Assembly: GCF_024679095.1 (NCBI RefSeq)
Contig: NW_026112164.1
Location: forward strand, 1,484,939-1,548,938
Length of the DNA: 64,000 nucleotides
From: Eriocheir sinensis
Lineage: Eukaryota > Arthropoda > Malacostraca > Decapoda > Varunidae
Reading direction: 5' to 3'
How positions within the stretch are numbered: position 1 is the stretch's first letter; the number at the start of each line of letters is the position of its first letter. Below the pieces are notes generated by a model. That model did not search any database and was not told the origin of the DNA. It saw only the letters and a list, made by a program, of their open reading frames with translations. The position numbers were made by a program, and so were the translations under genes. Shown here piece by piece: positions 26,742 to 37,534 of the stretch.

Positions 26742-26930
26742 ATGGCTGAAATATGGGCAAAAACGGGTTCTGGCAGCCATCTTGGACGCCATCTTGAATT
26801 TCTGAGCTCCCTGAAGCTTGCCATTGGGGCACCCCTTCTAATTTTTTTGAGAAGACCCATAAAAGACCCCATGCAAAATTTCATGCTTTTGTCCAGCCTG
26901 TAACGGTGTTTCCCCTAAGCCAGCACACTA
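26742..26930. repeat. E2 right terminal inverted repeat (gene 5' side)
   Basis: Inverted partner of 25044-25230. Confidence 0.8.
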
Positions 26931-27825
26931 TGTTGGGTTGAGAAGAGCATGACAACGCCGCGGTGGCCAAGTGTTGTACAAATTTCTTTGTATTCACTCA
27001 CAGATAGAGAATCAATCATAAAAAACATATCTGTTTTTATACTAGAGTGAGAGTGAAAGAGAGAGACACGGGGAGAGAGAGAGAGAGAAGGGTGTGAGAG
27101 GCACGGTACGCGAGGTCAGTTGGAGACATAGCACCAGTGTCTAGCGGGCTGTCTACGTCAGAGCCGCCACTTAAGATTTGCCGGACTTTAGCTAGTATCG
27201 GAATAATGGATTTATATCGGTTATCGGTTATCGCTTATATTTGTGTCTGCAGTTAACGAATATCGGTTATCACCGATAAGGTTTTCCATTATCAGTTATC
27301 GGGTATCGGGAATAAGGTTAATTTTCTGTTATCGTGCCCATCTATGGTCGTCACTACCGTCAGCATTAATACTTGCTGCGGCAGAGGCACTGGAAACAAT
27401 CTTATGAGCGTTGGTCTTACTATTGGAGCTCCCGCCCCCCGGCCTCCTCGACCACCACGTCCTCGGGCCATATGTTCCCACTGGACGGACGTCCTTGGTG
27501 CAGTACGAGACGAATAACAAGTCCCCACGTTGTATCGTACAAACAACCCTTTGAGCAGAACCAGCAGCCGGAAATGATAGAAAAAAAATATTACTGATAC
27601 TGAACAAGCAAACGCAAACTGTAACGGAAACGAGACAGGAATGTCACGGGATTGTGCTCCCGCTGCAAGGGCGCCAACCCACGTACATCATCGTCATCAT
27701 CTGCAGGAAGGTAAACACAGCACGGGGCGCCGCTCTGCAACACGGAAGCTGAGGATCACCAGCGGCTGTCAGGCGGCAGGGAGTAGTGCAGTATGCTTAG
27801 TGTAGAGGAGAGTGCCAGAGGAAGA
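26931..27825. other. Gene-free stretch with a probable hAT terminus (27190-27347)
   Basis: 27200-27335 has repeated 'ATCGGTTATCGG' and 'CGATAA' words and closes with 'gttatcgtgcccatcta', the reverse of a TAGATGGGCACGATAAC end typical of hAT elements. No partner end was found. 26957-26975 'ggtggccaagtgttgtac' resembles a tRNA A-box but no B-box follows. The rest is unrecognised. Confidence 0.35.
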
Positions 27826-28808
27826 AGTGAGTATGTGTTCACGGGTTTATCTTTCTCAGTTGGTAAATGTGCCAGAACGAACTGTTGTAGGAATCTCCTT
27901 GATGCTCCTGTTCCTCTACCATACTGTATAGGAAACCAAGCCATTCAAGATGTACGAGATAACTATAAATATCTTGGGGTCAGGTGGTATTCATCCCTCA
28001 GGTTTCACTTGCATGTGAGAGAAATCACTGGCAAGGCTGGAGGCATTGGTTACTGTATTTTAAAGGGTACCCTTTGCTGATTTCATGAAGGCAGTTTTCA
28101 TCTCTCATATTCACCCTATCTTGGACTTTGCCTCTGTGGTTTGGTTCACTGTTTATACAGGTGACATGACCCAGGCTTTTAGAAAATGTTCAGAGGAGAT
28201 GGACCAAGAAAATTGCCGGTTTCACGATCTACCATATAGTGAACGTCTCGCTAGATTGAGTCTTGACTCCATTAAAGGAAGGTTGATCAGAGCTGATCCT
28301 ATTATGGTGTTCAACATTCTGAAAGGGTTTTGTCCTAATCTAGGTCACCTCTTTGCTAAAAATCACAACAGACAAGCTTTTTGTGCCTCGTTACAACACT
28401 GATGTTCGAGCTCATGTCTTCTCAGTGCGGGTCATTAGCATTTGGAATAATTTACCAGAATCAGTTGTCTTGGTGAATTCTATTAATGCTTTTAAACAGC
28501 ATCTCGACACTTCTTTTGGTCAAATTTTGTGTGATTTTCATTGACTTTGGGTTGTTGAGTATGACTTTGAATTGTAAAATTGTGTCCTGTGCTGTGCTGT
28601 GTCTCCACTCGGGATTGCCAACCTGACTGCATTGTCTTGCCACTTGCTCAAGAGTGTTATGGCAGTGGTTTGTGTGGTCTTGGTGATGCCACATTAGCCA
28701 ACCATCAGATCATCTAAAGGACAATCTACTTGCTGTCTTGGTTGTAGGCGTCACCTGATTCTAGATGGGGTTCTCCCCATCTAGGTAAGAAATGTAGGTA
28801 AGAAACCA
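27826..28808 (+). mobile_element. LINE B: 3' part of a CR1-like retrotransposon
   Basis: RT C-terminal region read across several frames: LSFSVGKCARTN (~27850), DNYKYLGVRW (~27958), FISHIHPILDFASVVWF (~28095), LPYSERLARLSLDSIKGRL (~28230), IMVFNILKGFCPNL, then RVISIWNNLPESVVLVNSIN ending at 28544. The 3' UTR ends in a perfect hairpin (28761-28784) followed by 'gtaagaaatgtag' repeated. Multiple indels make it dead, and there is no RT catalytic core. Confidence 0.82.
28761..28784 (+). other. 3'-terminal hairpin of LINE B
   Basis: CTAGATGGGG-TTCT-CCCCATCTAG: 10-bp perfect stem with a 4-nt loop, followed by a 13-bp tandem tail. This is the arrangement by which CR1/L2-type RTs are thought to recognise their RNA. 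Confidence 0.8.
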
Positions 28809-28811
28809 CAA

Positions 28812-29215
<404 letters not shown>

Positions 29216-29296
29216 TTCACTTGTACTGTCTGCTTGATAGGTCTCAAATAAAGGAACAAGACTTCAGACAAAAGCCAGATTGGTGAGGATCATTGT

Positions 29297-29376
29297 GCTG
29301 GAACATCATCATCATTTCATAGACGCCTGCTCCTAGGAGCTGCCACCAGGGGACGGCCACGGCAGAAGAGTTTCCA
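29297..29376 (-). mobile_element. 3' end of a LINE G-type (RTE-like) retrotransposon
   Basis: 'catagacgcctgctcctagg' through 'ggacggccacggcagaagag' is the reverse of the terminal sequence of LINE G at 46650-46710. Confidence 0.75.
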
Positions 29377-29428
29377 ACTGTAACGCATCACAGCAATGCT
29401 AGGGATGCTAACACAGGCCTCCCCACAG

Positions 29429-29582
29429 AGTAGCAGAGGGCAGAGGGCGGCGTGCGGCCCTGCATTGCATCAAATCAGCTGCCCCATCACGGCCATGCCC
29501 ACGCCCGTCATTCTGGGCCAAGGAGAACCTCGGGTGGCAGGCAGCACAGCGGGGGAGGCGGCAGTGCCAGGCCAGGAGGAAT
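29429..29582 (+). CDS. Candidate exon (host gene 1, exon a)
   Basis: Acceptor 'cctccccacag/AG' and donor 'GGAAT/GTAAGG'. Open frame reading CPITAMPTPVILGQGEPRVA and GEAAVPGQEE. The phase (one base left over) fits the next candidate exon at 30165. No family recognised. The evidence is only splice-like borders and composition. Confidence 0.35.
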
Positions 29583-30164
29583 GTAAGGGGGAGGAGGAGG
29601 AGAGGTGTATTTTGGGATATCTGTTGCCTTGTCTCTCTGTCCCTCCACTTGTATGATCTTCTACAGTATCTCAGCTTCTTTCTAGTTTTCTCATTGCTTT
29701 AGCTTTCCTTCTTGTGGTCTGCAGTGTGTTGGCTGCTGGAGTGGAAGCTCACAGTGTCAGCCTTCCTCCCTTTCTGCCTGATTTGTCTCTCATAATAATA
29801 ACTGTAATAAGAAGGAAAAGGAGGAGGAAGGGGAGCTCAAGTTGGCTTGTAACACTTTTTGCTTCAGCTCTTGGAAATCAAACTAAACTAAACCATTTGT
29901 TTTACCACTATATGTTTACTATAAATAGTACATTCAAACCTCTGCAAAGTTGTGGTCAATTACTTGGTGTTCCTCTCACAACCCACGCCACAACTGGGCC
30001 ACAATATTTGCTGATGTGTAGACTGACTGACATCTTGCAGGCTTTTAAGTTTAAATGTTCAAATAATACATGACATTATATCTCATGAAATCTTTATATA
30101 ACATATGACATAATATAGCCCAAGAATTTATGTACGTATATACTGCATGAAATTACGTCTGCAG
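29583..30164. other. Putative intron, nothing recognised
   Basis: Starts GTAAGG and ends CAG. It contains an AAGGAGGAGG stretch (29814-29830) and no gene-like frame. Confidence 0.3.
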
Positions 30165-30328
30165 TTGGCGATGACATTTACCGTCTGGCGAGGGAGCAGC
30201 CGTGGGTGGTGGCAGCAACTCATCGAGCGGCGTGGAGGAGGGAGCCGCCAGGGTGGACCACGCCTACAGCCTGCACGTCACCGCCCGCCATGCACTAAGG
30301 GCTGTGGGCGTGCATGACCGCCAACCAA
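30165..30328 (+). CDS. Candidate exon (host gene 1, exon b), one frameshift
   Basis: Acceptor 'acgtctgcag/TTGG', donor 'CCAACCAA/GTAAGG'. In phase with exon a it reads GDDIYRLAREQPWVV. After a shift near 30215 it reads EEGAARVDHAYSLHVTARHA and LRAVGVHDRQP. The leftover base fits the frame of the exon at 31340. Without the shift the frame stops at a TAA. No family recognised. Confidence 0.35.
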
Positions 30329-30520
30329 GTAAGGGACATGTTTTTAAACGTATCCTATTTTTGTGCATATGTCCATTTTCCTTGTCCTTGTATATCATTG
30401 TGTGTTCTCATCCTGTCCCTGTGTGCCCTGAAGTAAATTCCTTCTGTCCCTGTAAATACTTCTCGTCATAAGAACATTAGGAGTCTGCAAGGAACCACCA
30501 CTGTGTGTCTCTGGGTATCC

Positions 30521-30521
30521 T

Positions 30522-30560
<39 letters not shown>
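30521..30560. repeat. (AC)n microsatellite
   Basis: Uninterrupted AC tract. 30561-31339 is otherwise gene-free: CT-rich 30820-30945, then G/A-rich 30975-31085, with 'agagcagcgtccagcaggct' present twice (30771, 31175). Confidence 0.9.
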
Positions 30561-30562
<2 letters not shown>

Positions 30563-31339
30563 TGCAATCCATCTGTGTAGATTATGAATACGAATGATTT
30601 AGCTGAAATGAACAATGAAGAATAAAAATGTATACAAATATTTGGCCCATGAACAACTGTGCTCAACTGTAAAAAAACAAAAATAGATGATAAAACTCTG
30701 GAAAATATTGAAAAACGAGGAAATTAACAGCCAGCCTATCTTCCAGCCTCTCATTCTTCTTACCGTTGTCAGAGCAGCGTCCAGCAGGCTTTTATGTTGA
30801 TGCATTCACTATTCCTTTTCCCTCCTCCTCTCTCTCTTCTCTTTCTCTTCCTGTCTCCCTTCTCCTTTCCTTTCCTCCTCTTTCTCTTCCTTTCCCTCCT
30901 CCTCTTTTCTTCCTATCCCTTCTCTTCCTCCTTTTCTTCCTCTTCAAAGCATATATATTAGGTAAGGAGTTTGAGGTGGAGATATAGATAGAAAGAGAAG
31001 GAGAAGAAGTAGGAGGGGGCAGGAAGAGAAGGAGGAGCAGGGGATAGGAAGAGAAAGAGATGTAGGAAGAGGAAGAGGGGGAGGGTGTTTGTAGTGCGAG
31101 CCAGTCCTTCAAAACCATTCTGTCCTAAATGTTGGCCCTGAAACATTGGTGTGTGCTCATTCTCTTTTCCTTGGTGAGAGCAGCGTCCAGCAGGCTTTTT
31201 TGTCGCTGCTAATGTGATTTTTGTCCATTAAGCTGCCTCCCTTGCTGTTGAAAGAAGCTTGTAGCGACTGCACTCTTCCCTCTGTACGTGCATTGTCTCC
31301 TATAGTAATGCCTTGATGAATGCTGCTTTCCCATTTCAG

Positions 31340-31567
31340 AGACTCAGCCCAGAGGAAGAGCCAGGCCAGCACCACCACAGGGACAGAGGACGATGAGGAG
31401 AGTGTTCCAACGCTGCTCCAACTCAAGGTTCATAGGCCACACGCTGAGCCCTGCCAAGATGTCCTGCCAGGTGGTCGGCCTCCACCCCTACACCTCCCAC
31501 TGGTTCCTCCTGCTGCCCCACTACAAGGATGTGCCAAGTATGCCCTCCAGCCTGCAGTCCTTGGATG
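31340..31567 (+). CDS. Candidate exon (host gene 1, exon c)
   Basis: Acceptor 'ttcccatttcag/AGAC', donor 'TTGGATG/GTGAGT'. In the phase predicted by exon b the second half reads FIGHTLSPAKMSCQVVGLH, YTSHWFLLLPHYKDVPSMP and SSLQSLDG, which looks like ordinary globular protein. In the first half a different frame (TTTGTEDDEESVPTLLQLK) looks more natural, so a shift near 31425 is possible. I do not recognise the family. Confidence 0.4.
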
Positions 31568-31742
31568 GTGAGTGCAGTAACGTGCCCCATGCCTCACCCA
31601 CCCTTGCCTTCATGTCACCTGGCAATGCAACTCTGCCTCAGACTCCAGTAATTTATGTTCACCCACCCTGCTGCCAGCATTTGTTAGGATATAGGAACAC
31701 ACCAATGCTTTTTATTCCCTTTCTCCTCCTCCTCCTCCTTTA

Positions 31743-32276
31743 GATAGTCTATTTCAGAGAGACACCAACACAATAACACGCAGCAACGGTATGAAGTTGA
31801 AGGAAACTGATGTAACACATTGGTGCGCAAAAGTTTTTCAATAATAGAGTCGTCGATCACTGGAATAGACTCCCACCGTCAGTAGTTAGCGCACAGAGTA
31901 TCAATAGCTTCAAGTCTTCATTGGATAAGTACTTCAGGGATATAAGATTATACTGACCCTTCTTCGCATGTTTTCAGACAGATTGCAGCAAGACCTCAAC
32001 CTAAATCCATATTATTCTCTCCCACAACCTAGATTGCAAGTAGCGTAAGTTAACAAAAGAGTAAAGTAACAGTTAATGTCCGCATGACAGATGGAGTGAT
32101 GTTGGGGTGCAGTACGGTGACAGGTTACTGGTGCTTGCATAGTACCTCCGGTAAAACGAGGATCAAGCCTCCACCTCACCCATCGTGAGTATTAGGGGGG
32201 ATTCTGGGCTGTCCTGTGTAGGCCACTTGGCCTCTTCAAGTCTGCCTGTGTTTCTATGTTCTTATGTTCTTATGTA
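31743..32276 (+). mobile_element. CR1-like LINE E, 3' end (copy E1c)
   Basis: Last codons read VVDHWNRLPPSVVSAQSINS and FKSSLDKYFRDIRLY (stop ~31957), followed by a 3' UTR shared with 46800-47048 ('cacctcacccatcgtgagta', 'ctgtgtaggccact', 'ggcctctt') and a 'tatgttcttatgttcttatg' tail. Confidence 0.82.
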
Positions 32277-32284
32277 ATGAAGTC

Positions 32285-32565
32285 ATTTTCCCCCACAGCT
32301 TAGGTTACCAGTAGTGTAAGTTAAGGGTAGTAATTTCCTCTTATTTCTCTCTTTACTATAAAATTTCCATGTCCCTTTCTTCCTTAAAGGTACATGGTGT
32401 TCTCTTCTAACTATTTCCTGCACGTTGCCGGAGGGAGAGGTGGGTGGGAAGGAGCCTTCATCTTTTCTGTCCTGTTCTACCACACGTAGATTACTAGTAG
32501 TAGCGGTAGTAAACTGACACCCTCGCCATAGACCGATAGGTCTTCTAGTGTCTGTTCTTCCTATG
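32285..32565 (+). mobile_element. Second CR1-like 3' UTR fragment
   Basis: Related 'cccacagcttaggttaccag' start and 'accgataggtcttctagtgt'-'ctgttcttcctatgt' end. Only UTR sequence is present. Confidence 0.45.
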
Positions 32566-33495
32566 TATTCCTCCTCTTCCCCCTCCTCCTCCTGTTTTAC
32601 TACTCTCCATTATCAATCAGTCAGCCAGCACCAAGCTTAACAAGGACAAAAGGCATATTTAAATGCATTTTTACCATGATAAAAAAGTATAAAAATATAG
32701 TGGAAAATTACAGAGTTGGCAATGATTAAATCAAATTGATTTAATCAAATGATTAAATCATTGATTTTTTTTACTAAAAAATCATGATTTTTTTTTTTTT
32801 AACTAAAAGTCTTCCATAAGTTAAATGATGTGCTCCAAAGATGGTAAAGTAAAACAACCTATTCATATGTATTGATTCATTTATTCTCTTCGAGGTATAT
32901 ACCCCCCCCCAAAAAAAAAAAAAAATAAATAAATAAATAATCCTACATTGTTATATCCTCTTGCTCTAATGTTGCCAACTTGCCATATGTTTTTTACTTG
33001 GTAAAAAATCGGGCGCCTTCTAAGCATCAAAACTATTCCAAGGGTGTCAGGCCTATCAAAACGCCAAAAAGACTATCTTTTCACAGCATCCACCCAGCTG
33101 TATCTTATCAAGTGATAAAAAAGCTTACACTGCCTGGATGTTTTCAAATAATCAAAACACTAGATGGCTTCAAAGCATCAAAAATGGATAAAATCAAATC
33201 AATGCATCCAAAACTTCATATATTTCCAAAATGTCAAAAACATCTTCAGATCTTAGCAAAACATCGACACATTATGTTCAGGTCCAGCAGATGAAGCGCG
33301 AGGCAGCACAACAAGATACATATCAATATCAGTCTTTATTTCAAGTGACTTTTTTTTACAATAAATAACCTAAGAACCATAAAATTGAGAGTGTCATTCT
33401 TCCCTCTGAAGACTGGGGGTTGCAATTAATCAGCAGCGTTCAAAACTAGAAATGAAGCAGCAGTATTTCATATCTTGCTGAGTGAATATTTCTAA

Positions 33496-34228
33496 TCACT
33501 CCTGCACCTGGCCCCTGCAGATAGGACATGGATACCTCATGGTTTCTGTGACGCTGTTGCAGCCTACACAGACCTGTGCATTATTGCAAGGCCTGAAGCA
33601 GATCATTCTCTCTAGGGGTGCCAGACACACAGCGCAGGGACAATGATTCTGTTGCTGAGAAGGTTGATTTTCTTAGTCAACAGCAGCTTCATCAGCATCA
33701 TCTGAATCGTATCTGTCTCGAGTGTGGGCCGCCTCTAGAAACTAAAGGTGCCTGTCCATCGTGTGGCCCACAGCTGAGATAAACTGCATATGAATATACT
33801 GTCCATTTCCATGGTGGATCTTACCCCGGATAATGGAGTAGTTGGCCGGCATCTTATTGATAGATGGCACTTTACATTTCTGTTAATTCCTCAGGCTGAA
33901 GTGCTCCTGGTGCTACAAGGTACAGACCCCGTTCTGATCTGTCAAGGGTATGACTGAGGCTTTCATTGATATTGCCTCGTGACCCCGAACAGAGTATCAC
34001 TTGTTAGTTCGAGAATTTGGTTCCCAAGTTAGTCTCGATCATACTGTGTCACACCACTTTACTCGTTGATGTAGAAACATTTGCATTAATGGTAGTTGTG
34101 ATGGTGTACCATTGTCAGGTAGTTGTGATGGTGTACCATTGTCAGGTAGTTGTGATGGTGTACCATTGTCAGGTAGTTGTGATGGTGTACCATTGTCAGG
34201 TAGTTGTGATGGTGTACCATTGTCAAAG
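33496..34228 (-). pseudogene. Decayed gene with DNGTPSQLP nonapeptide repeats and a C-terminal RING finger
   Basis: Reading on the minus strand: five DNGTPSQLP repeats (34225-34091), then GNINESLSHTLDRSERGLYL and VAPGALQPEELTEM (~33990-33870), a stop and shift, KMPANYSIIRGKIHHGNGQY and MQFISAVGHTMDRHL (~33850-33740), a stop, DRYDSDDADEAAVD, another stop, then CPCAVCLAPLERMICFRPC, NNAQVCVGCNS and YPCPICRGQVQE ending at TGA 33496. The last part has the CxxC...C..CxxC...CPIC spacing of a RING domain, so ubiquitin-ligase ancestry is likely. At least three in-frame stops or shifts interrupt it. Cargo captured by the hAT element or part of its autonomous parent: unresolved. Confidence 0.6.
34091..34225. 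repeat. 27-bp tandem repeat, 5 perfect copies
   Basis: Unit GGTAGTTGTGATGGTGTACC then ATTGTCA. On the minus strand it encodes DNGTPSQLP in frame. Confidence 0.97.
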
Positions 34229-35186
34229 TCGTAATACCCATAGTGTCATCATGGACTAGACTTTTGATGCTTTGATAACTTTGATTTTTTTTATGCTCAG
34301 ATGACTTTTAACAATTTGATGCTTTGATAACATCTGGATTTATTGATATATTGATGCCTTCTCATTTTTGATGCATTGAAATGATATGAACTTGTTGCTA
34401 CACTGATGGGATAAGGGTAAAAAGCTGTTTTTGACAAAATGGAAACATTGGAAAATTTGATGGATTTAGTTTTTTGCTGATTTGATGAAATGACAGGACC
34501 AGTTTTTGACACATTGATGCTCCCCCCAAAATCCTCCTCCTTTAGTCTTTACTAACTTGGCAGGCAATGTATCATAATAATAACCAAGGTTAGCAACCAA
34601 ACAGTAACAGAAGTAGATATTCTTCTCTGTGGTAATAATATAATATTCTGTCATGAAAATGACAACTTCAGGCAACTCTATCTGTCCTAAACCTGCTCCT
34701 GTACCAACTACAAACAAGTATTGAACAAGTATGTATCTGGATCCTTGACTGTGCTCAGACTTACAGGCCCTAAACTTAAACTTAAAGTAACCTATGGAGA
34801 CTTTCAAATCACTCAGCAGGATATATATTTATAAAAAAAAATAATAATAATAAAAAAATCTGAAAATTAAAAAAAAAAAATCAATGATTTTTTGATTTCT
34901 TTGATTTAAAAAAAAAAAAATCACCAACCCTGGAAAATTATTCTAGCTACTCCTTCTCCTCTACCCCCCAACACCCCACTGCATTAGAAAGCTGGACAGC
35001 ATAACGATAGGCTTGATCAAGGTCATTCATTATGTTTGAGTGCCTGCAGTGGCCGGCCCTCACTACCAGTGCATGATGGATGAGTGGAACAGAACTGGCA
35101 GCCATGAGGTGGGTGTCATAATGAGACTCCTTCAGGAAAACTAGAATTAATCCTTGGCAGAGAGGACTGGTGCCATTACTTACTAG

Positions 35187-36237
35187 AACTATCAACAGTG
35201 GTGTTCCACAGGGCTCTGTCCTATCACCCACTCTGTTCCTGTTATTCATCAATGATCTTTCCATAACAAACTGTCCTGTCCACTCATACGCTGATGGCTC
35301 AACTCTGCATTATTCAACTTCTTTCAACAGAAGACCCTCTCAACAGGAATTACATGACTCCAGGCTGGAGGCTGCAGAACGCTTAACCTCAGACCTTGCT
35401 ATCATTTCTGATTGGGATAAAAGGAACCTTGTGTCCTTCAATGCCTCAAAAACTCAATTTCTCCGCCTATCAACTCGACACAATCTTCCAAACACCTCTC
35501 CCATATTCATCAATAACACTCAGCTGTCACCTTCTTCAACACTAAATATCCTCGGTCTATCCTTCACGACAAATCTCCCCTCGAAACTTCACATCTCTCT
35601 CACTAAATCAGCTTCCTCAAGGTTGGGCGTTCTGTACAGTCTCCGCCAGTTCTTCTTCCCCGCACAGATGCTTTCCATATATAAGAGTCTTGTCCGCCCT
35701 CGTATGGAGTATGCATCTCACGTGTGGGGGGGCTCCACTCACACAGCTCTTCTGGACAGAGGGGAGGCTAAGGATCTACGTCTCATCAGCTCTCCTCCTC
35801 TTGTTGATAGTCTTTACCTCTTAAATTCCGCCGCCATGTTTCAACTCTTTCTATCTTCTATCGAAATTTTCATGCTGACTGCTCTTCGAAACTTGCTAAC
35901 TGCATGCCTCCCCCCCTCCCACAGCCACGCTGCACACGACTTTCTACTCAAGCTCGTCCCTATACTGTCCAAACCCTTTATGCAAGAGTTAACCAGTATC
36001 TCCATTCTTTCATCCCTTCACTGGTAAACTCTGGAACAGCCTTCCTTCGTCTGTATTTCCTCCTGCCTATGACTTGACTTCTTTCAAGAAGAGAGTATCA
36101 AGACACTTCTCCACCCGAAATTGACCTCTCTATTGGCCACTCTAGACTTATTGCTGTATGAGCGGAACAGTTATTTTTTTTTTTTACATCTTTTGTTGCC
36201 CTTGAGTTGCTCTCTGTGCTGTAAATAAAAAAAATAG
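35187..36237 (+). mobile_element. LINE F, copy 1 (5'-truncated)
   Basis: Begins at the RT motif INSGVPQGSVLSPTLF. The catalytic box reads SYADGSTLHYS, so the second Asp of YADD is Gly. It continues SWDKRNLVSFNASKTQFLRL, ILGLSFTTNL and SLVRPRMEYASHVWGGSTH, with a shift after ~35850, and ends in an A-rich 3' terminus ('gtaaataaaaaaaatag'). Same family as 38572-41635, 59671-60072 and 63537-64000. Confidence 0.85.
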
Positions 36238-36540
36238 ACCATTAAATAATGAGAGTAAACTTATTTGCCCGGTTAATATTGATAGAAAATAATAGAATAC
36301 AAAAAATGGAGAATATATATAGTAAAGTCACAACCATAAGTATTGTATGGCCACGGGGACGCTCACATAACTCACGACTCATGTAACTCTTAGAATGGGA
36401 AGGGCAGCTACATGGAGGCTTACCCAAGTTGACCGTATGGGGTGCAGTCAGCGGGTGAGTGAAGAGACGCACCTTAAACATGCTCCTTGTTAGCAGTGGT
36501 GACTAGCTGTCAGCAAGCATGCAGGCAGGCCGTCACTGTT

Positions 36541-36805
36541 TTGCCACCCTCAGAATATACTGCAAGTGTTTGTGACAAGTATAATTATGGCTTGGCCAAA
36601 GACATAGTTGCCCCCTTTGTGTTACATGACTGTTGGTAATATTCCTTACAGTGTCTTGCCACCCTCAGAATATACTGCAAGTGTTTGTGACAAGTATAAT
36701 TATGGACTGGCCAAAGACATAGCTGCCCCCTTTGTGTTACATGACTGTTGGTAATATTCCTCACAGTGTCTTGCCACCCTCAGAATGTGCTGCAAGTGTT
36801 TGTGG
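36541..36805. repeat. 115-bp tandem repeat, ~2.3 copies
   Basis: 'ttgccaccctcagaatatac' starts at 36541, 36656 and 36771. Flanks 36238-36540 and 36806-37079 are gene-free, with (TG)n at 36881-36908. Confidence 0.9.
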
Positions 36806-36877
36806 TTTAACTCTATCCTCTCCAAGGGAACTGGAGTACTCTAATGATGGTGATTATTACTGATGTCACTGCTTAAC

Positions 36878-36911
<34 letters not shown>

Positions 36912-37079
36912 CCAATATACATTTTTTGCTCTGCCAGTCACTAGGATTATCTTAGGTTGAATTTCTCATGTTGAAAGTCCGACATCATGTGTAACCAAGC
37001 CTAAAACGATTATCTGATCTAGAACTCCTCACATGAAAAGTCCAGCATGATGTGTAAGTCTGTGGCGCGCACCTTTCAG

Positions 37080-37191
37080 ACCCTCCGCGTGCCGTGGATT
37101 AAGGCCAACCTTAACGTGTGCATATCTGGTGAGCTCTGGGACCACCCTGCCCTCCCTCACCCACAGGGATGAGCTTATCAAGGAGTGGGCG
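37080..37191 (+). CDS. Two very short candidate exons (37080-37128, 37167-37191)
   Basis: 'cacctttcag/ACC' to 'ATATCTG/GTGAGC' encodes TLRVPWIKANLNVCIS. 'cacccacag/GGAT' to 'GGGCG/GTAAGG' could encode DELIKEWA. The phases of the two do not join cleanly to each other or to 37535, so this is only suggestive. Confidence 0.2.
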
Positions 37192-37534
37192 GTAAGGAGC
37201 CAGGCCTCACGTTGCCTCTCTTCCTGCCAAAGAGATAACAGGCTGAGGGTGCTGGAGAAAGTGCTCCTACTCCTCCTTATGCAGTGCTTTTGTTATGTCA
37301 CTGATTGATGTACTTTGTCTGCCCTTGGATAGGTAAAGAATCATTTAGATATGCAGCATTGCTGGCCTGCTTTTAATGAAGGCTGTTTTCATGCCTCTCT
37401 CTAGGCTCATGGGATGAGTTCATTGATGATAAAGAATTAAATAAAAGCTCAGAAGTGTTAGAGGAAGGTAGCTGGTGAAGATGCAGCTCTCCAACAGCCC
37501 AACATAACTGCCACTTTTATCCTCCTCCCTGCAG

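Larger units (their letters stand above)
25044..26930 (-). mobile_element. DNA transposon E2 with ~190-bp terminal inverted repeats, internally deleted
   Basis: Left end TAGTGTGCTGGCTTAAGG and right end ...CCTAAGCCAGCACACTA are inverted copies. The match continues inwards, with GTTACxGGCxGGACAAAAGCA, then AAATTTxGCAT, then AGGGGTGCCC, then AATTCAAGATGGCGTCCAAG followed by ATGGC(C/T)GCC, out to about 25230 and from about 26742. The ends are flanked by or include TA on both sides, so a TA target duplication is possible but not proven. Inside is a minus-strand fragment of the E1 protein family. The remaining ~2.6 kb of coding region is absent, as expected of a non-autonomous deletion derivative. 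Confidence 0.8.
32703..34940. mobile_element. hAT-type DNA transposon with 8-bp target duplication
   Basis: The element is 32711-34932. Ends are CAGAGTTGG... and ...CCAACCCTG, the CAGRGTTGG form common in hAT elements, followed on both sides by GATTAAATC/ATTGATTTTTT-rich subterminal repeats. The flanking 8-mers are identical: GAAAATTA at 32703-32710 and at 34933-34940. It carries a decayed RING-finger gene and no recognisable transposase, so it is non-autonomous or heavily decayed. Repeated 'catcaaaa'/'ttgatgc' words fill 33000-33290 and 34250-34520 in opposite orientation. Confidence 0.88.

Noticed and set aside
26950..26980. tRNA-like A-box suggesting a SINE
   Set aside because: No B-box, cloverleaf or tail was found downstream.
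30771..31197. Exact 'agagcagcgtccagcaggct' repeat as a target duplication of a 400-bp insertion
   Set aside because: The enclosed sequence is CT- and GA-rich with no element ends. The repeat may be a local duplication.
34947..35264. Minus-strand frame of 105 codons between the hAT element and LINE F copy 1
   Set aside because: The part over 35187-35264 is antisense to the LINE RT. The rest (LIHHALVVRAGHCRHSN) looks mildly protein-like but has no splice border or recognisable family.
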